The translations under genes and the position numbers were made by a program. DNA of 32,500 bases from Saccoglossus kowalevskii (Eukaryota; Hemichordata; Enteropneusta; Harrimaniidae), in NCBI RefSeq assembly GCF_000003605.2, contig NW_003108579.1, positions 1,002,785 through 1,035,284 on the forward strand. The letters are read 5' to 3'. Positions 22,041 through 32,104 of this stretch are shown one piece after another. How positions within the stretch are numbered: position 1 is the stretch's first letter; every line of letters starts with the position of its first letter. Under the pieces are notes generated by a model. That model did not search any database and had not been told where the DNA came from. It was given only the letters and a program-made list of their open reading frames with translations.

Positions 22041-22157
22041 AACGGCAAGGTAAATACTTCGTCAAATTATAGTAAACACGTACTGCGTACGTACGTACTT
22101 TGAGTCACGCACGCAGTACGTGTTACTATAATTAGACGTAGTATTTACCTTGCCGTT
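22041..22157. repeat. 117 bp near-perfect palindrome at an array junction
   Basis: The arms begin AACGGCAAGGTAAATACT on each strand, continue through ATTATAGTAA and CACGTACTGCGT, and meet around a ~20 bp centre. The hairpin stands exactly where unit C stops and a partial unit, starting mid-unit, begins. It may be a small foldback element or the product of palindrome-mediated rearrangement. Confidence 0.85.
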
Positions 22158-23055
22158 GCTCTCATTTTGAATTGTATGATATCAACAAAACCATTTTCAC
22201 CTGAGAGGCGTCAGTAGCCATCCCTTTTTTAAAACGTCTCCATTTTTTGAAAACTAAATTTTGTACTATTTAGATGATTCAATAATTCAAACCAAGATTA
22301 AATAACATCAAGTTTATAAAAACAAACATTCTAGTGAGAATGTGTGCAAAATATTAACAATAAACATTCTAACCTGTTGTGTCTGTTTTGCATGTGACTA
22401 CTATCATTTACGCCGTAAATATTTTTAAATGTCCTATTTCCTATATAATTTGTAAGTTGTCAAATACGTTTGTGTTATTTTGAATATCACAGATGACAAC
22501 TATATTTATAACTATGTGTCCGCAATATAAGTAATGTACGTCATCATTTAATTATTTTTAGCATATTTGTTATCTTTTAATCCTTCAATCGATGTATCTT
22601 TCTGTATGGCAAGACGAGTCAGCTATATTGATGTATTGTATGTCGAATCAGTGTCCATAGAAAGTCGAGGTAAAACAACAAACTTGAAGTTACTGACAAC
22701 AAGAACGTAATATATGTAAAATTGAAATACTGAAACACGAATGATTATAATATTATGACGTTTTAGAAATACTACATTTAATACCAGCATATCAATGATT
22801 TGCTCTCATTTGGAATTGTATGATATCAACAAAACTGTTTTCACCAGAGGGGCGTCAGTAGTCATCCCTTTTTTTAAAACGTCTCCATTATTTTGAACAC
22901 TACATTTTGTACTATTTAGATGATTCAATAATTCAAACCAAGATTAAATAACATCAAGTTTATAAAAACAAACATACTAGTGAGAATGTGTGCAAAATAT
23001 TAACAATAAACATTTTAACCTGTAGTGTTTGTGATGAGCCCTCAAATTCGGCATT
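22158..23055 (+). repeat. Tandem array partial unit D and unit E
   Basis: A partial unit (22158-22370) starts in the middle of the repeat at GAATTGTATGATATCAAC. Unit E (22370-23055) is near full length and ends with AACCTGTAGTG. D and E share AACATCAAGTTTATAAAAACAAAC-type sequence, closer to each other than to A-C. No gene is seen within. Confidence 0.7.
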
Positions 23056-23099
23056 TGAGTGTGGAGCGGAAAACATATACAATGCATATCATTTGTTTT

Positions 23100-23305
23100 A
23101 AAGTTTAATCCAGATTCAGTGTTGTCCAATATATATGTTATATATTTTTTGCAGGCTAATTACATTTTTACTTCAAGGTAGGGGGGTCAAACAGATTGGT
23201 TCAATGCGAGTTAAACTCATCACTCGAGGTAGAAATATCCATACACTCTCACTTCCTTACAGATCCAGGTGACATATATTGACCAACGATGTTAACAACA
23301 GCGAC
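23100..23305. repeat. Copy of the sequence upstream of the second secreted-protein gene
   Basis: This segment matches 32265-32465 in the same orientation. Shared pieces include GTCAAACAGATTGGTT against ATCAAACTGATTGGTT, GTTAAACTC.TCAC, and GATCCAGGTGACATATATTGAC against GATCCTGGTTACATATATTGAC. No exon follows it here. It is a segmental duplicate, possibly of a promoter or 5' region. Confidence 0.6.
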
Positions 23306-23329
23306 ATAAACATGTATATGTATTAACAA

Positions 23330-25040
23330 TATAAGCGAATAACGCCGTTATTTTATCATCAGGTACGAACTACTACAGCTCTTCTAGCAACAGGATCCGC
23401 ATTTCAGCCAAGGCAGTTCACACTTTCATGTTGATACTTGTAAATAATTGTCCTGTGACACAAAGTGAGATTTGTTTTGTCTTTAGTAACTGAACTTATG
23501 TAAACATCCTGTTGATTAACCTGTGATTAAAACACACAATGAATGTTTATAAAAGTCATTAATTTCAAAATTTAAACAGAGTGTCAGTGATATTTCAGTT
23601 TGATATTCATGTGCAAATTGTATGTATTCTACTATAAACTCTTATTACACTTTATCTCAGTCACAGTTTCAATGCAGACACTGACTGATGTTGAAAGGGC
23701 TGCAGTTAATACACACGCACAGAAGCGCAACACGTGCGCCGGACTTTATTCAAAATGAAGCGCACTGTTTGAATTTGGATTAGTTACATATCAGCAGAAC
23801 TGTTATTTTTTCATATACAAACAAACGCAATTTTACTTTTCTGTCATGCTGGTTGATCAAATCATTAATGTGTGCTTGTGTGTGCTTTCCATGTCTTCCT
23901 GTTTAACACTTATCTTTCGCCAAAAATAACATTGCCTATCTATTGCATAAAGACAAAAACAAAACACTACCATCACGACTTGCAACATAAACATGATTTA
24001 ATGACATTCGTGACACCCTATAGCTTGAAATTGTATGGTCCCAATCCCAAGATTTGATATGACGGTGTCTGAAAATATGGCATCAAATGATTTCTGTTTA
24101 TGTACTACTGTTGTGGACCCTGCCAACTAGCCATTTAATATGAGGAATGAAAGGTATGTTGTAATGCTTCTAAAATAACTTCTTAAATTGTCTTGAAACA
24201 GATTGAATAAGTATATGGATTGGAAAATTTGAAGATGAAATAGTTCCATCAAGGTAAATTGCACACGGTAATAATCAAGTATTATTAACACTCATGATCT
24301 TAGTTGGATGAATAATCTTTGTAATATCAAGAGCTTTTGCGTTCGTGTATTTTAATGTATTTTGTAATTGTTTATTTTCAATTTTCAAAAACAGAGTTAA
24401 TTCAAGTATATTGTAACATCGACTTAAATGACTGCCAAATATGCCATGTCCTGCCTCTTTCTCTACTATTGTTACTAGTGTATCCCTTCCTTGATACCAA
24501 TATGCTGAAAAAGTGAATTTATATGTTAATTACAACTGTAATTGAGTGTTTTTATTACTGTGATCACTTCTAGGAGATTTAGTATGCCTGTACATAGAAA
24601 ATGAAAAATAAAAACAGTGAAATCAAGCGAAATGCTGTATGAATTGTATTGCATATTAGACTTAAAGAATTCAGTGAAAACATTTTTTTATGCGAAAGAC
24701 TATTTTTGTTTTTGTTATTTGCGAAAAAACTGGTGTTTCCAAGTCTGCAAACAATAAAACACACAGAGTGCAAGGCTAGTTCACCGACATGTCACACACA
24801 TCTCATCTCTTGTTGAGTGTGAATGTACATGGTTCTATATGTATCTTATTCTTTCCAAATATTAGGGTTTTTTTTATTTGGGGAGGTTCTGCTTAAATGA
24901 TGTAGTGAATTAATTTGAATCTTTTATTTTAATTTAAACACTAGATGTGATTAACTAGCTAGAAAAAAAGGTATAATAAAAAATTGTGTTACGGCTAGAC
25001 TGATACGTCCTTTCTCATTTTGTTTTGAGGTAAGTGAATG
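23330..25040. other. No recognisable gene
   Basis: AT-rich with only short frames. No transposon motif, RNA gene or repeat is supported. Confidence 0.45.
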
Positions 25041-25043
25041 TTA

Positions 25044-25342
25044 ATGGTTCATTACTCTAAGGATTTACTGCTTATAATGTGTAGTGTGATGTGGTGTGGG
25101 TGGTGTGTTGTGGTGAGATGTGCTGTGGTGGTGTGATGTGTTCTGTGCTGTGATGTGTGCTGTGGTGTTGTGTAGTGTGCTGTGATGTGTGGTGTACTGT
25201 GCTGTAGTGTGTGGTGTGGTGTACTGTGCTGTAGTGTGTGGTGCTGTGTGTGGTGTGCTGTGTTGTATGTGCTGTAGTGTTGTGTGCTCTGATGTTGTGT
25301 TGTGTGCGGTGTGCTGTGGTGTTGTGTGGAGTAATGAACCAT
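25044..25342. repeat. GT-rich minisatellite bounded by a 14 bp inverted repeat
   Basis: About 250 bp (25078-25328) consists of GTGTG/CTGTG words with short higher-order periods. It is enclosed by ATGGTTCATTACTC at 25044-25057 and its exact reverse complement at 25329-25342. The long minus-strand frames across it (His/Thr/Gln-rich) are a by-product of the repeat. Confidence 0.9.
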
Positions 25343-26060
25343 AAAATAATGTCATACGGTCAATAACTACTTATAACTGATATCAGCCAATCACACGTAG
25401 TTCAGCTAATTGTTAGGTAAAGAAGCCCATTTCAAACGATTTTGACAACCCTCACAACGTTTTGTTGTTTGATCTTCAGGTATATATTTCAAAATCCTAG
25501 TCGAATCTTGTATTGATACCTCAATGAAAACTCAAACAAGTGATATTTGGTGTATATAATGCTTGAGTCGCTGGAGTTACAATTTCAATAAAACAACGTG
25601 TTTTATTTGTAAATAACATCATATATAATCACTTTTAAATTTTAAAATCCTGAATCTTTGCCATTTCTACAGCAACATCATACTCTCTTCTATCTATTTG
25701 GTACACAACGGGTTTTTGGAGAATGAATAATGTTAACATACAAACGCCTCTTTGGCAGATGTGATTAGCTTGCAATTAAATACAATAAGACTGTTACAAA
25801 AATATATATGTTGCTTCAATTGCATTTGTTTGATACCAGACCTTATAATCAATCCACTTGTATATAAGTGAAATTATAGATAACGGCTGCTACGTGTGCT
25901 CACTCCTTTCGAGATCACTGTCAACACTTATATAAATCTGATTCTTACTGATTTGAATCTTCAGTGTAATCAACTTGTCAAAAATTACTTTTAATATTCT
26001 TTATACCATCTGTTAAACAGGCAGTGAGGGTTTAAGCTATATAGAGTAACCACCAGACCC
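25343..26060. other. No recognisable gene
   Basis: Only short frames; nothing supported on either strand. Confidence 0.45.
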
Positions 26061-26086
26061 AATCTCCGCCAACTTCCCAGACGAAA

Positions 26087-26640
26087 TTAGAATTTATTCG
26101 TTACACCAGAACACAAAATTATTAATATAATACAGGAACTCGAAAATAGTCGATTTAGTATTTGCAATTTACTTTTAAATGTTCCATTCCGTCGTTTTAT
26201 GGCGTTTTCAATATGTCCTTTGAAAGTTCGCTCACAGTTTCTCTGGTTCATGGCTCCCATTGCGAATCTTATAGCTTGCTGTGCCATTACAGTTGAAGCG
26301 GGAACCAGATTTCAAACTGGACAGGGGGTTCTTTTACTGCTAGAATGGGGTAGTCAAGAAATAGTACTGGAAATGAAATACACATACACCAAATCGAGTT
26401 AAAGCTCTTGGCTTGAATATCTCTCAAACTAATTACAAGAAATAAAGCACAGAAAAATACAATAATTAAAGTCACTAAAATAGGGAATTGCCCAGGGAAG
26501 TGAGCATTGGTGATAACTCACAGTTCCAGGATGTACAAATGAACGACAGTCAATGGCTTCTACAAAACAAAGACGACGAAATACAGGAGTCTTGCTTGCA
26601 AAGGAACGTTGGTATTCTGGGGGCACGCTGAAAGCAGATC
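26087..26640 (-). other. Cluster of unassigned minus-strand frames
   Basis: Three overlapping minus-strand frames lie here (26626-26429, 26475-26287 and 26287-26087). The middle one starts with a signal-like hydrophobic stretch (MTLIIVFFCALFLVISL). The last is basic (NQRNCERTFKGHIENAIKRR). They could be pieces of a degenerate transposon protein or exons of an unknown gene. No family is recognised, and the frames do not join through obvious splice sites. Confidence 0.2.
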
Positions 26641-26885
26641 GCAGTGCATGTGCAGTTCATACAAGTCTCACAGAAAGATGGTTGAAGCCTTTATTACTTG
26701 TGGTACAATATCGTAGCAGGAACACATAGGATATCAAGTTGAAATGATGGACCCCCAACTGTTCTCAGTCTGTTCAATTTGTAGGCATAAATGGCCCAGA
26801 TTCAGTGACACCTTCTGAGTTTCCACATAAGCCAACCAGAATGTGATCTTGCTAGCAACTGTGTCACGTAGGCAACTCAGTAGAT

Positions 26886-27014
26886 CATAAACATCCTTTG
26901 TTATTCAAATAACAACACACCTGGTAGATTTCAATTTTCCTTCCAAACATGTAAACACCCTTTTTTATGTAAATCACAAGCACACCTGGTAAATTCAAAC
27001 TGTCCTTCCAGAGT
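26886..27014 (+). repeat. Imperfect ~64 bp tandem duplication
   Basis: Two adjacent units share TAAACA.CCTTT, then CACACCTGGTA.ATT, then TCCTTCCA. Identity is partial, so the duplication is old. Confidence 0.7.
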
Positions 27015-27214
27015 TTAAACAAGTATGACCTGTCAATCATCTTTATATAGTTATCACACGCAATGCACACCGTTTCTCATGATTCCATACACACTTTTAT
27101 TTGCAGCGTTTGAGGTAATATGACAAAAGCATAAAATAACGGATGCTGACAGTCATAATAACATCATTTATTGCACAGTTATCGACATTTGATATTAACT
27201 CCCCAATACATTTA

Positions 27215-27630
27215 CTTTACATGTTAGTTCTATTATTTACGTGCATTCTATTATAGACATGTAATTCTAAATTAATCACAATAAATTTGATCTAGAACAA
27301 TAAAATACTTTATTGCCAACATATTTCAAAAATCGGTATTTTAATTCCACTTGCCTAATAACAATTATTCCCAGTAATGTCTAATATGTGTTCTACTTCA
27401 TCTTATATTACTTATATTATGCTGATTATTTATGTGCATGCTATTATAGAAGTTTCCATCAAAAAATGGTGGTGTACATGTAAATCTAGATTAATCACCA
27501 TAAATGTGATCTAGGACTATAAAAACACTTTATTGCCAATAGATTTCAAAGTTATAATCAATGATCACGATTTCATATTTAATATTGGAGAATCGGTATT
27601 TTAATTCCACTTGCCTAATCACTATACAGA
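27215..27630 (+). repeat. Direct duplication of ~150-200 bp
   Basis: 27221-27365 recurs at about 27425-27627 with extra bases in the second copy. Shared blocks are GTGCAT.CTATTATAGA, AGATTAATCAC-type sequence, TTTATTGCCAA, and a matching CGGTATTTTAATTCCACTTGCCTAAT. Confidence 0.8.
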
Positions 27631-28199
27631 TACCGATAATTATCATCTAACATATTCAGTATGACGAAGTGTACGGCGTGGAGACTTGTAATGACAGTCA
27701 GTCAGGTGGAATAACATCGAAATTATTTTAATTCTATCAAACTGTTAATTTAATATATAAATTCGGTGTACAAGTCAAATGAATGCCTTATATGCAAATA
27801 CACACACACATCTGATATTATGCATATACGTTGAAGCACGTGGTCGCGTGGAAGACAGTAAAGTAATATTCAACACTACCCTACTAAAATAACTTAACTA
27901 TTGATAACTGGCACAGAGGTAACAGATTCATATTCTTTCTATGTGCTAACTTGAACCATAATATCATCAAACTTAGAATCATCAGAGTAATATTCACAGC
28001 TATAGATGGTGTACTCATCATTCTGCGGGTCAAACAGATTTTATCGCGCGTTGATTCTTTTTTAGGAACTGACGCTTTTAAATCCACATGCTCGGCGATG
28101 GCTGATTGGCAATCCTGCATGTGAAAAAATACAATATTCTTCATATAAACTTATCTTACATACCACACAATTCAGTTAATTTGTTAATGACTTATTTTT

Positions 28200-28412
28200 G
28201 GTAGTATTATTATATCAAACTCAAACAAACCATCTTAGCTGTTAATAACTTGCTCAGTGGTTCTAGTTTATATAGTGTGAAATATGAAAATAAAAGTAAA
28301 TAGATACATATAATACAAATACAATAATCAAATCACTATAGCATACAACTCCCAATGCTAACTAGACACCTTTCTTATTACAATTGTGTTGATGCTTTCA
28401 TACTAATTGTAG
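28200..28412 (-). repeat. Intron-2 segment, first of two copies flanking element A2
   Basis: Matches the intact gene's intron 2 (about 14070-14300: GTATTATxATATCAAA, TTTATATAGTGTGAA, ATAATCAAA, GTGTTGATG). The first part also matches 30962-31110. The element A2 begins directly after it. Confidence 0.6.
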
Positions 28413-28715
28413 TGTATATGTGTGAGATATCGCATGACTACCGAGGTGATATCCATAATATCGGCCGACGCAATATAGAGAAATAGCCCTTATAACATAA
28501 TAGAACCTTACAGAACCTTTTGTAATGAAACAAGTGGGCGATACCAGCACTGAGTTTTAAAATGGTATAGCCCCCCATTGATATGCAGTTTTTGTGAAAA
28601 TCGTCATCCGCACATGGATGCATCTTAGTTTTATACAACCAATCAAGCCACGGACATTTAGTATTCACAACATTGAAGTTGTTTGATTGGCTACGTAATA
28701 TCGGTTGAATGTCCG

Positions 28716-28722
28716 TATAAAT
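28716..28722 (+). promoter_or_regulatory. TATA box of element A2, with inverted CCAAT box
   Basis: TATAAAT with a GATTGG (inverted CCAAT) about 30 bases upstream (28685-28690). Both are duplicated at 29159-29196. The position corresponds to the TATA box of A1. Confidence 0.35.
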
Positions 28723-29053
28723 GCAAAATCACACATGGCAAACTTTCCCCAGTTCTCATTGACGCGCATCATGGAGAGATGGAAGCATATCCCACTATCT
28801 CGGAATTGTTTTGCAAGCTAGATTTTACATGCAACCTGTTTTATCATATTGCAGGAAATCCAGAGGGGAGGGTTGTTGTGACCTAGTGTCGCATTCTGAT
28901 GTACGGGCCGTCGATAAAGATTCAATACCAAAAAACAAAAGGCGACGTAACATATGGGCTCTGCGTAATTTTAATGAATGGGCGATGGTACGAAATAACA
29001 CCCGACTGGAATTACGACTGATGAAAAGGTGAAAAGTACATTCGTTCGAAAAG

Positions 29054-29144
29054 TGTGAGGTATATGTTATAGAATATGCGTGGGTCCAATTTGTTTGTAA
29101 AATTGTAGTGAGTATTTTGCCATGATTATATACATGCTATATGT
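29054..29144 (+). pseudogene. Orphan exon-2 fragment with donor and intron, between the A2 duplicates
   Basis: The plus strand reads CEVYVIEYAWVQFVCKIV ending at 29107, followed by GTGAGT and about 35 bases of intron. It matches the reverse complement of 31180-31275 closely, ending in ATTATATACATGCTATATGTCA. Unlike copy 2 it keeps the GTGAGT donor of the intact gene. It has no acceptor or neighbouring exons, so it is not expressible as part of this family. Confidence 0.85.
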
Positions 29145-30734
29145 CATTGAAGTTGTTTGATTGGCTACGTAATATCGGTTGAATGTCCGTATAAATGCAA
29201 AATCACACATGGCAAACTTTCCCCAGTTCTAATTGACGCGCATCATGGAGAGATGGAAGCATATCCCACTATCTCGGAATTGTTTTGCAAGCTAGACTTT
29301 ACATGCAACCTGTTTCATCATATTGCAGGAAATCCAGAGGGGAGGGTTGTTGTGACCTAGTGTCGCATTCTGATGTACGGGCCGTCGATAAAGATTCAAT
29401 ACCAAAAAACAAAAGGCGACGTAACATTTGGGCTCTGCGTAATTTTAATGAATGGGCGATGGTACGAAATAACACCCGACTGGAATTACGACTGATGAAA
29501 AGGTGAAAAGTACATTCGTTCGAAAAGTGAATGGAAATTGTTATCCTCCAGAAACATTGTTATCTTTGATTATGGGTTTGCAAAGCTACCTGTGTTCTGA
29601 GCTGCAAACGTCTCTAAATGTTCTAAGTGATAAATAATTCCAGGGTTTTCGAGTGCTCGATTCAGAAATGAAAAGATTGTCCAGTTTGGGGTTGGGTTAA
29701 AAACAAAACAAGCTAAGGTAATTACCAAAGATCAAACTGTGTTACTGTGGAAAATGAGGCTGCTAGGAAACTATTCTTCCGTGTTCTTGTTCGCACTATG
29801 GTATTTCTAAATGGCAAAACAGAAGCGGAATGACACATCGAGCGTTTTGACCCACCCCAGATCACTTTACACGAGTCATCAGGTGAAACGCCTTATTTGA
29901 AGTATGTGGAAGACGTGTCAAAAAGTATTCAATGTGATCTAAAGCAACACAGAGTAAGACGAAAGGAGGTAATGCATTATGCAAATGCTGAAAACCCCAA
30001 ACAATGTCACAATAGAATGTACGAGAAGCACACATCACTCGAGAAAAAACAAAAAGCATTATATCTGTAACCCCGGCGTAAATACGAAGAATTCGACAAG
30101 ATATGGTTTACAAAGCAGCCGATAGGTCACACATATATTCACTCGTGATGCCAGATTTATTTTGATGTGTTTAGAATCGTTGGAAACATTACAAACCATA
30201 GTCTACGTGCTACAGCTGCGACCAGTCTTTGACTTGGTGTTGATGACCAACTCATAATAGAACGAACAGGGCACCGCTCAGTAGAAAGTAGCTACACTTG
30301 AACATTATTAATACATTGCTATCACTGTAAACTAACTTAACTAAAGAAAGTAGCAAGGCACATTTTGAATGGTTGACTTTTCAAAGAATTTTAAATGAAT
30401 GCATGATCACACGAAAAACTTAATTAATTGCAAATTATCTTGACAGTGTTGTTTTTTACAGGTGTTCTCAGTTATAAAAGCACAGCACAGAACCAGCAGC
30501 TACAACCTCCAAGCAAGTAAACGTCGACCTTGATGAATTTTCCGACACGTCATCTCCTGCGGATGTTGAAATCCATAAACTAAACATCCAAGACGCTAGA
30601 ATTTTTTACAACAATTACTATTACCGGAAATATAAGATCAATTATAGCAGTATAATGTGTCAACATAATATTTGATTGAAAACAATAAATTTGCAACAAA
30701 GGTTTAACATGTTTGTGTAATTTACTCGGCGGTA

Positions 30735-30836
30735 GGTCGCGATATCATCATTCGGCTTTTCCACAGGATGATATCACGACCGTACCAACGGAGTGTCATT
30801 TCGAGGCATGATGTCGGTAATGACACGAGACGAAGT
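30735..30836. repeat. Small inverted repeats at the 3' end of element A2
   Basis: GGTCGCGATATCATC pairs with GATGATATCACGACC about 17 bases on (one mismatch). Further on, GTGTCATT pairs with AATGACAC. They may mark the transposon's end; Cryptons do not need terminal inverted repeats, so their role is unknown. Confidence 0.5.
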
Positions 30837-30961
30837 CGAGTGTTATTTCCGATATCAAGCCGAGAGTATGGCAGGTCTATAATATCGCCCATTCCCTTTA
30901 AATATCGGATGAGTTGGATGTTGTTGTTGTTCAAAAAACAACCTCAAAGTTGCATTATTTC

Positions 30962-31110
30962 AGGTAGTATTATTATATCAAATTCAAACAATCAGTTAAT
31001 AACTTTTTCAGTGATTTATGTTTGTAGTGTGAAATATGGAATTATATGTTCTAAAAATGAAGTAAATAAATTATACAATTATCAAACCATCATTGCATGT
31101 TGGATGTTGT
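30962..31110 (-). repeat. Intron-2 segment, second copy flanking element A2
   Basis: GGTAGTATTATTATATCAAA and TAGTGTGAAATATG repeat the segment at 28200-28340 in the same orientation. Both derive from the gene's intron 2, so A2 is bracketed by duplicated intron sequence. Confidence 0.6.
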
Positions 31111-32066
31111 AATGGTTCGAACATTATATAGTTTATTTACCTCCAACGTAAATAAAAATAAATGTGCAAGTGTATGTTGACATATAGCATGTATATAATC
31201 ATGGCAAGATAATCACCACAATTTTACAAACAAATTGGACCCACGCATCTTCTATCGCATATATCTCACATAGTTGACAATTGTCAGTTGGTACCTGTAA
31301 AGTAATGTATGTCGATATATACAACGTTTTTTTTAGGTAATAGAATTTTAATAACAGCTTTGTTAGGTCACAAATATTAGAAAATGTTGTTCGTTATGCA
31401 GTATGAATTTTTTCAGTGAATTTCCCTCGTTATTTGTGACATTATTTAAAACACTTCAACAAATGCCGTGGCATCTGGTTTAGAACCCAACTTTTCCAAA
31501 CAGAACCCGGAAAAGTCTTAAGTGGGAATAATTGCTTTACCACACAAATCTGGCCCGTGGGAAATCACAATTTCTATTGCACACAAACACTCATATTGGA
31601 TATAAAAATATGATTATTTACAGTAATATTTCACACTACTACTCGTTTGTTGTATATAAACATAAGTAATGTTTAACTTAATTAGAAAAATTATATCTGT
31701 GATTGCGCAATGAAAAATGGATAGTTGAAACAAAATAATCACCCTTTTCAATGGTGCCAATTCGTGATGCGAGTATTGCGTCAAACTCATAGTGACGTGT
31801 ACCAGGTATAAATGCTGAATTTCCAAAATAATATTTTGCTTGAAACCTAACATCTTTTCCCTCAATTGTTTTTTCAATGTCTGCTATGTGAAGTGTGCAG
31901 GTGAAATCCTTAGTGCATACATCGTGCCATGCTCCATTTTCGTACATAGCATCATGACAATCAACGCAAGTGCCATTAGCAGGGTTTCCAGGATGATGTT
32001 GTGCATTTGATGTGAGTGCCATGGTGATCAGACCCAAAATGAAAGTGATACAAACATAGTTCCTGG

Positions 32067-32104
32067 AAATAAATAAATAAATAAATAAATAAAATAAATA
32101 AATA
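32067..32104. repeat. Short AAAT microsatellite next to copy 2 exon 1
   Basis: About nine AAAT units with one 3-base slip. On the minus strand this TTTA tract runs straight into a TTTCCAG splice acceptor 5 bases before the ATG, the same arrangement as the long tract in the intact gene. Confidence 0.85.

Larger units (their letters stand above)
28671..29530 (+). repeat. 386 bp near-identical direct duplication inside A2
   Basis: 28671-29056 recurs at 29145-29530 (offset 474 bp) with only about four substitutions seen by eye, so the duplication is recent compared with the decay of the element. The 88 bp between the copies is not Crypton sequence but matches exon 2 plus intron 2 of the secreted-protein gene. 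Confidence 0.9.
28415..30910 (+). pseudogene. Crypton-like tyrosine recombinase relic A2 (DUF3504-type)
   Basis: Most complete of the recombinase relics, opposite in strand to the gene it lies in. The 5' end (GACTACCGAGG and CCATAATATCG) matches A1. The N-terminal part, KDSIPKNKRRRNIWALRNFN then EWAMVRNNTRLEL, is present twice through a 386 bp direct duplication. It continues as VNGNCYPPETLLSLIMGLQS, FRVLDSEMKRLSSLGLG, PPQITLHE, YLKYVEDVSKS, RRKEVMHYANAENPKQC and KIWFTKQPIGH. Next comes ITNHSLRATAATSL (HSLR at 30197-30208, His/Arg catalytic motif), GVDDQLIIERTGHRSVE, a putative 174 bp intron (30288-30461), and VLSYKSTAQNQQ with the candidate nucleophile Tyr at 30473-30475. The first catalytic Arg block (FALR in A1) seems deleted. 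Stops and frameshifts are frequent. An AATAAA lies near 30685, and small inverted repeats mark the 3' end. Confidence 0.85.
27939..32062 (-). pseudogene. Second copy of the secreted Cys-protein gene, decayed
   Basis: Paralogue of the 13.7-15.1 kb gene. Exon 1 equivalent: 32062-31735 (GNPANGTCVDCHDAMYENG, same CxxC-x13-C-x5-C). Exon 2: 31294-31217 (NCQLCEIYAIEDAWVQFVC), four codons shorter at its 5' end. Exon 3: 28114-27939. Lesions relative to the intact copy: one base lost from a G-run in the signal peptide, so the matching ATG (32057-32055) soon meets a stop; the exon 1 donor GTATGT is TTTGTT; the exon 2 donor is GTGATT; one base is lost near 28020, shifting the last third of exon 3. Its 'intron 2' is ~3.1 kb against ~0.4 kb because Crypton-like element A2 lies inside. 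Exon 3 may come from a different duplicate than exons 1-2. A rescued translation from an upstream in-frame ATG is possible but unproven. Confidence 0.7.

Noticed and set aside
22370-23055. CRISPR array suggested by the repeats
   Set aside because: The repeats are ~650 bp diverged units without short regular repeats and spacers, in eukaryotic DNA.
25052-25355. His/Thr/Gln-rich frames of 96 codons
   Set aside because: Produced by the GT-rich minisatellite on its complementary strand; two frames are open at once.
26087-26475. Secreted protein gene suggested by a signal-like N-terminus, or HARBI1-type transposase
   Set aside because: Frames do not connect, and no conserved catalytic or cysteine pattern was found. 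Left as unassigned.
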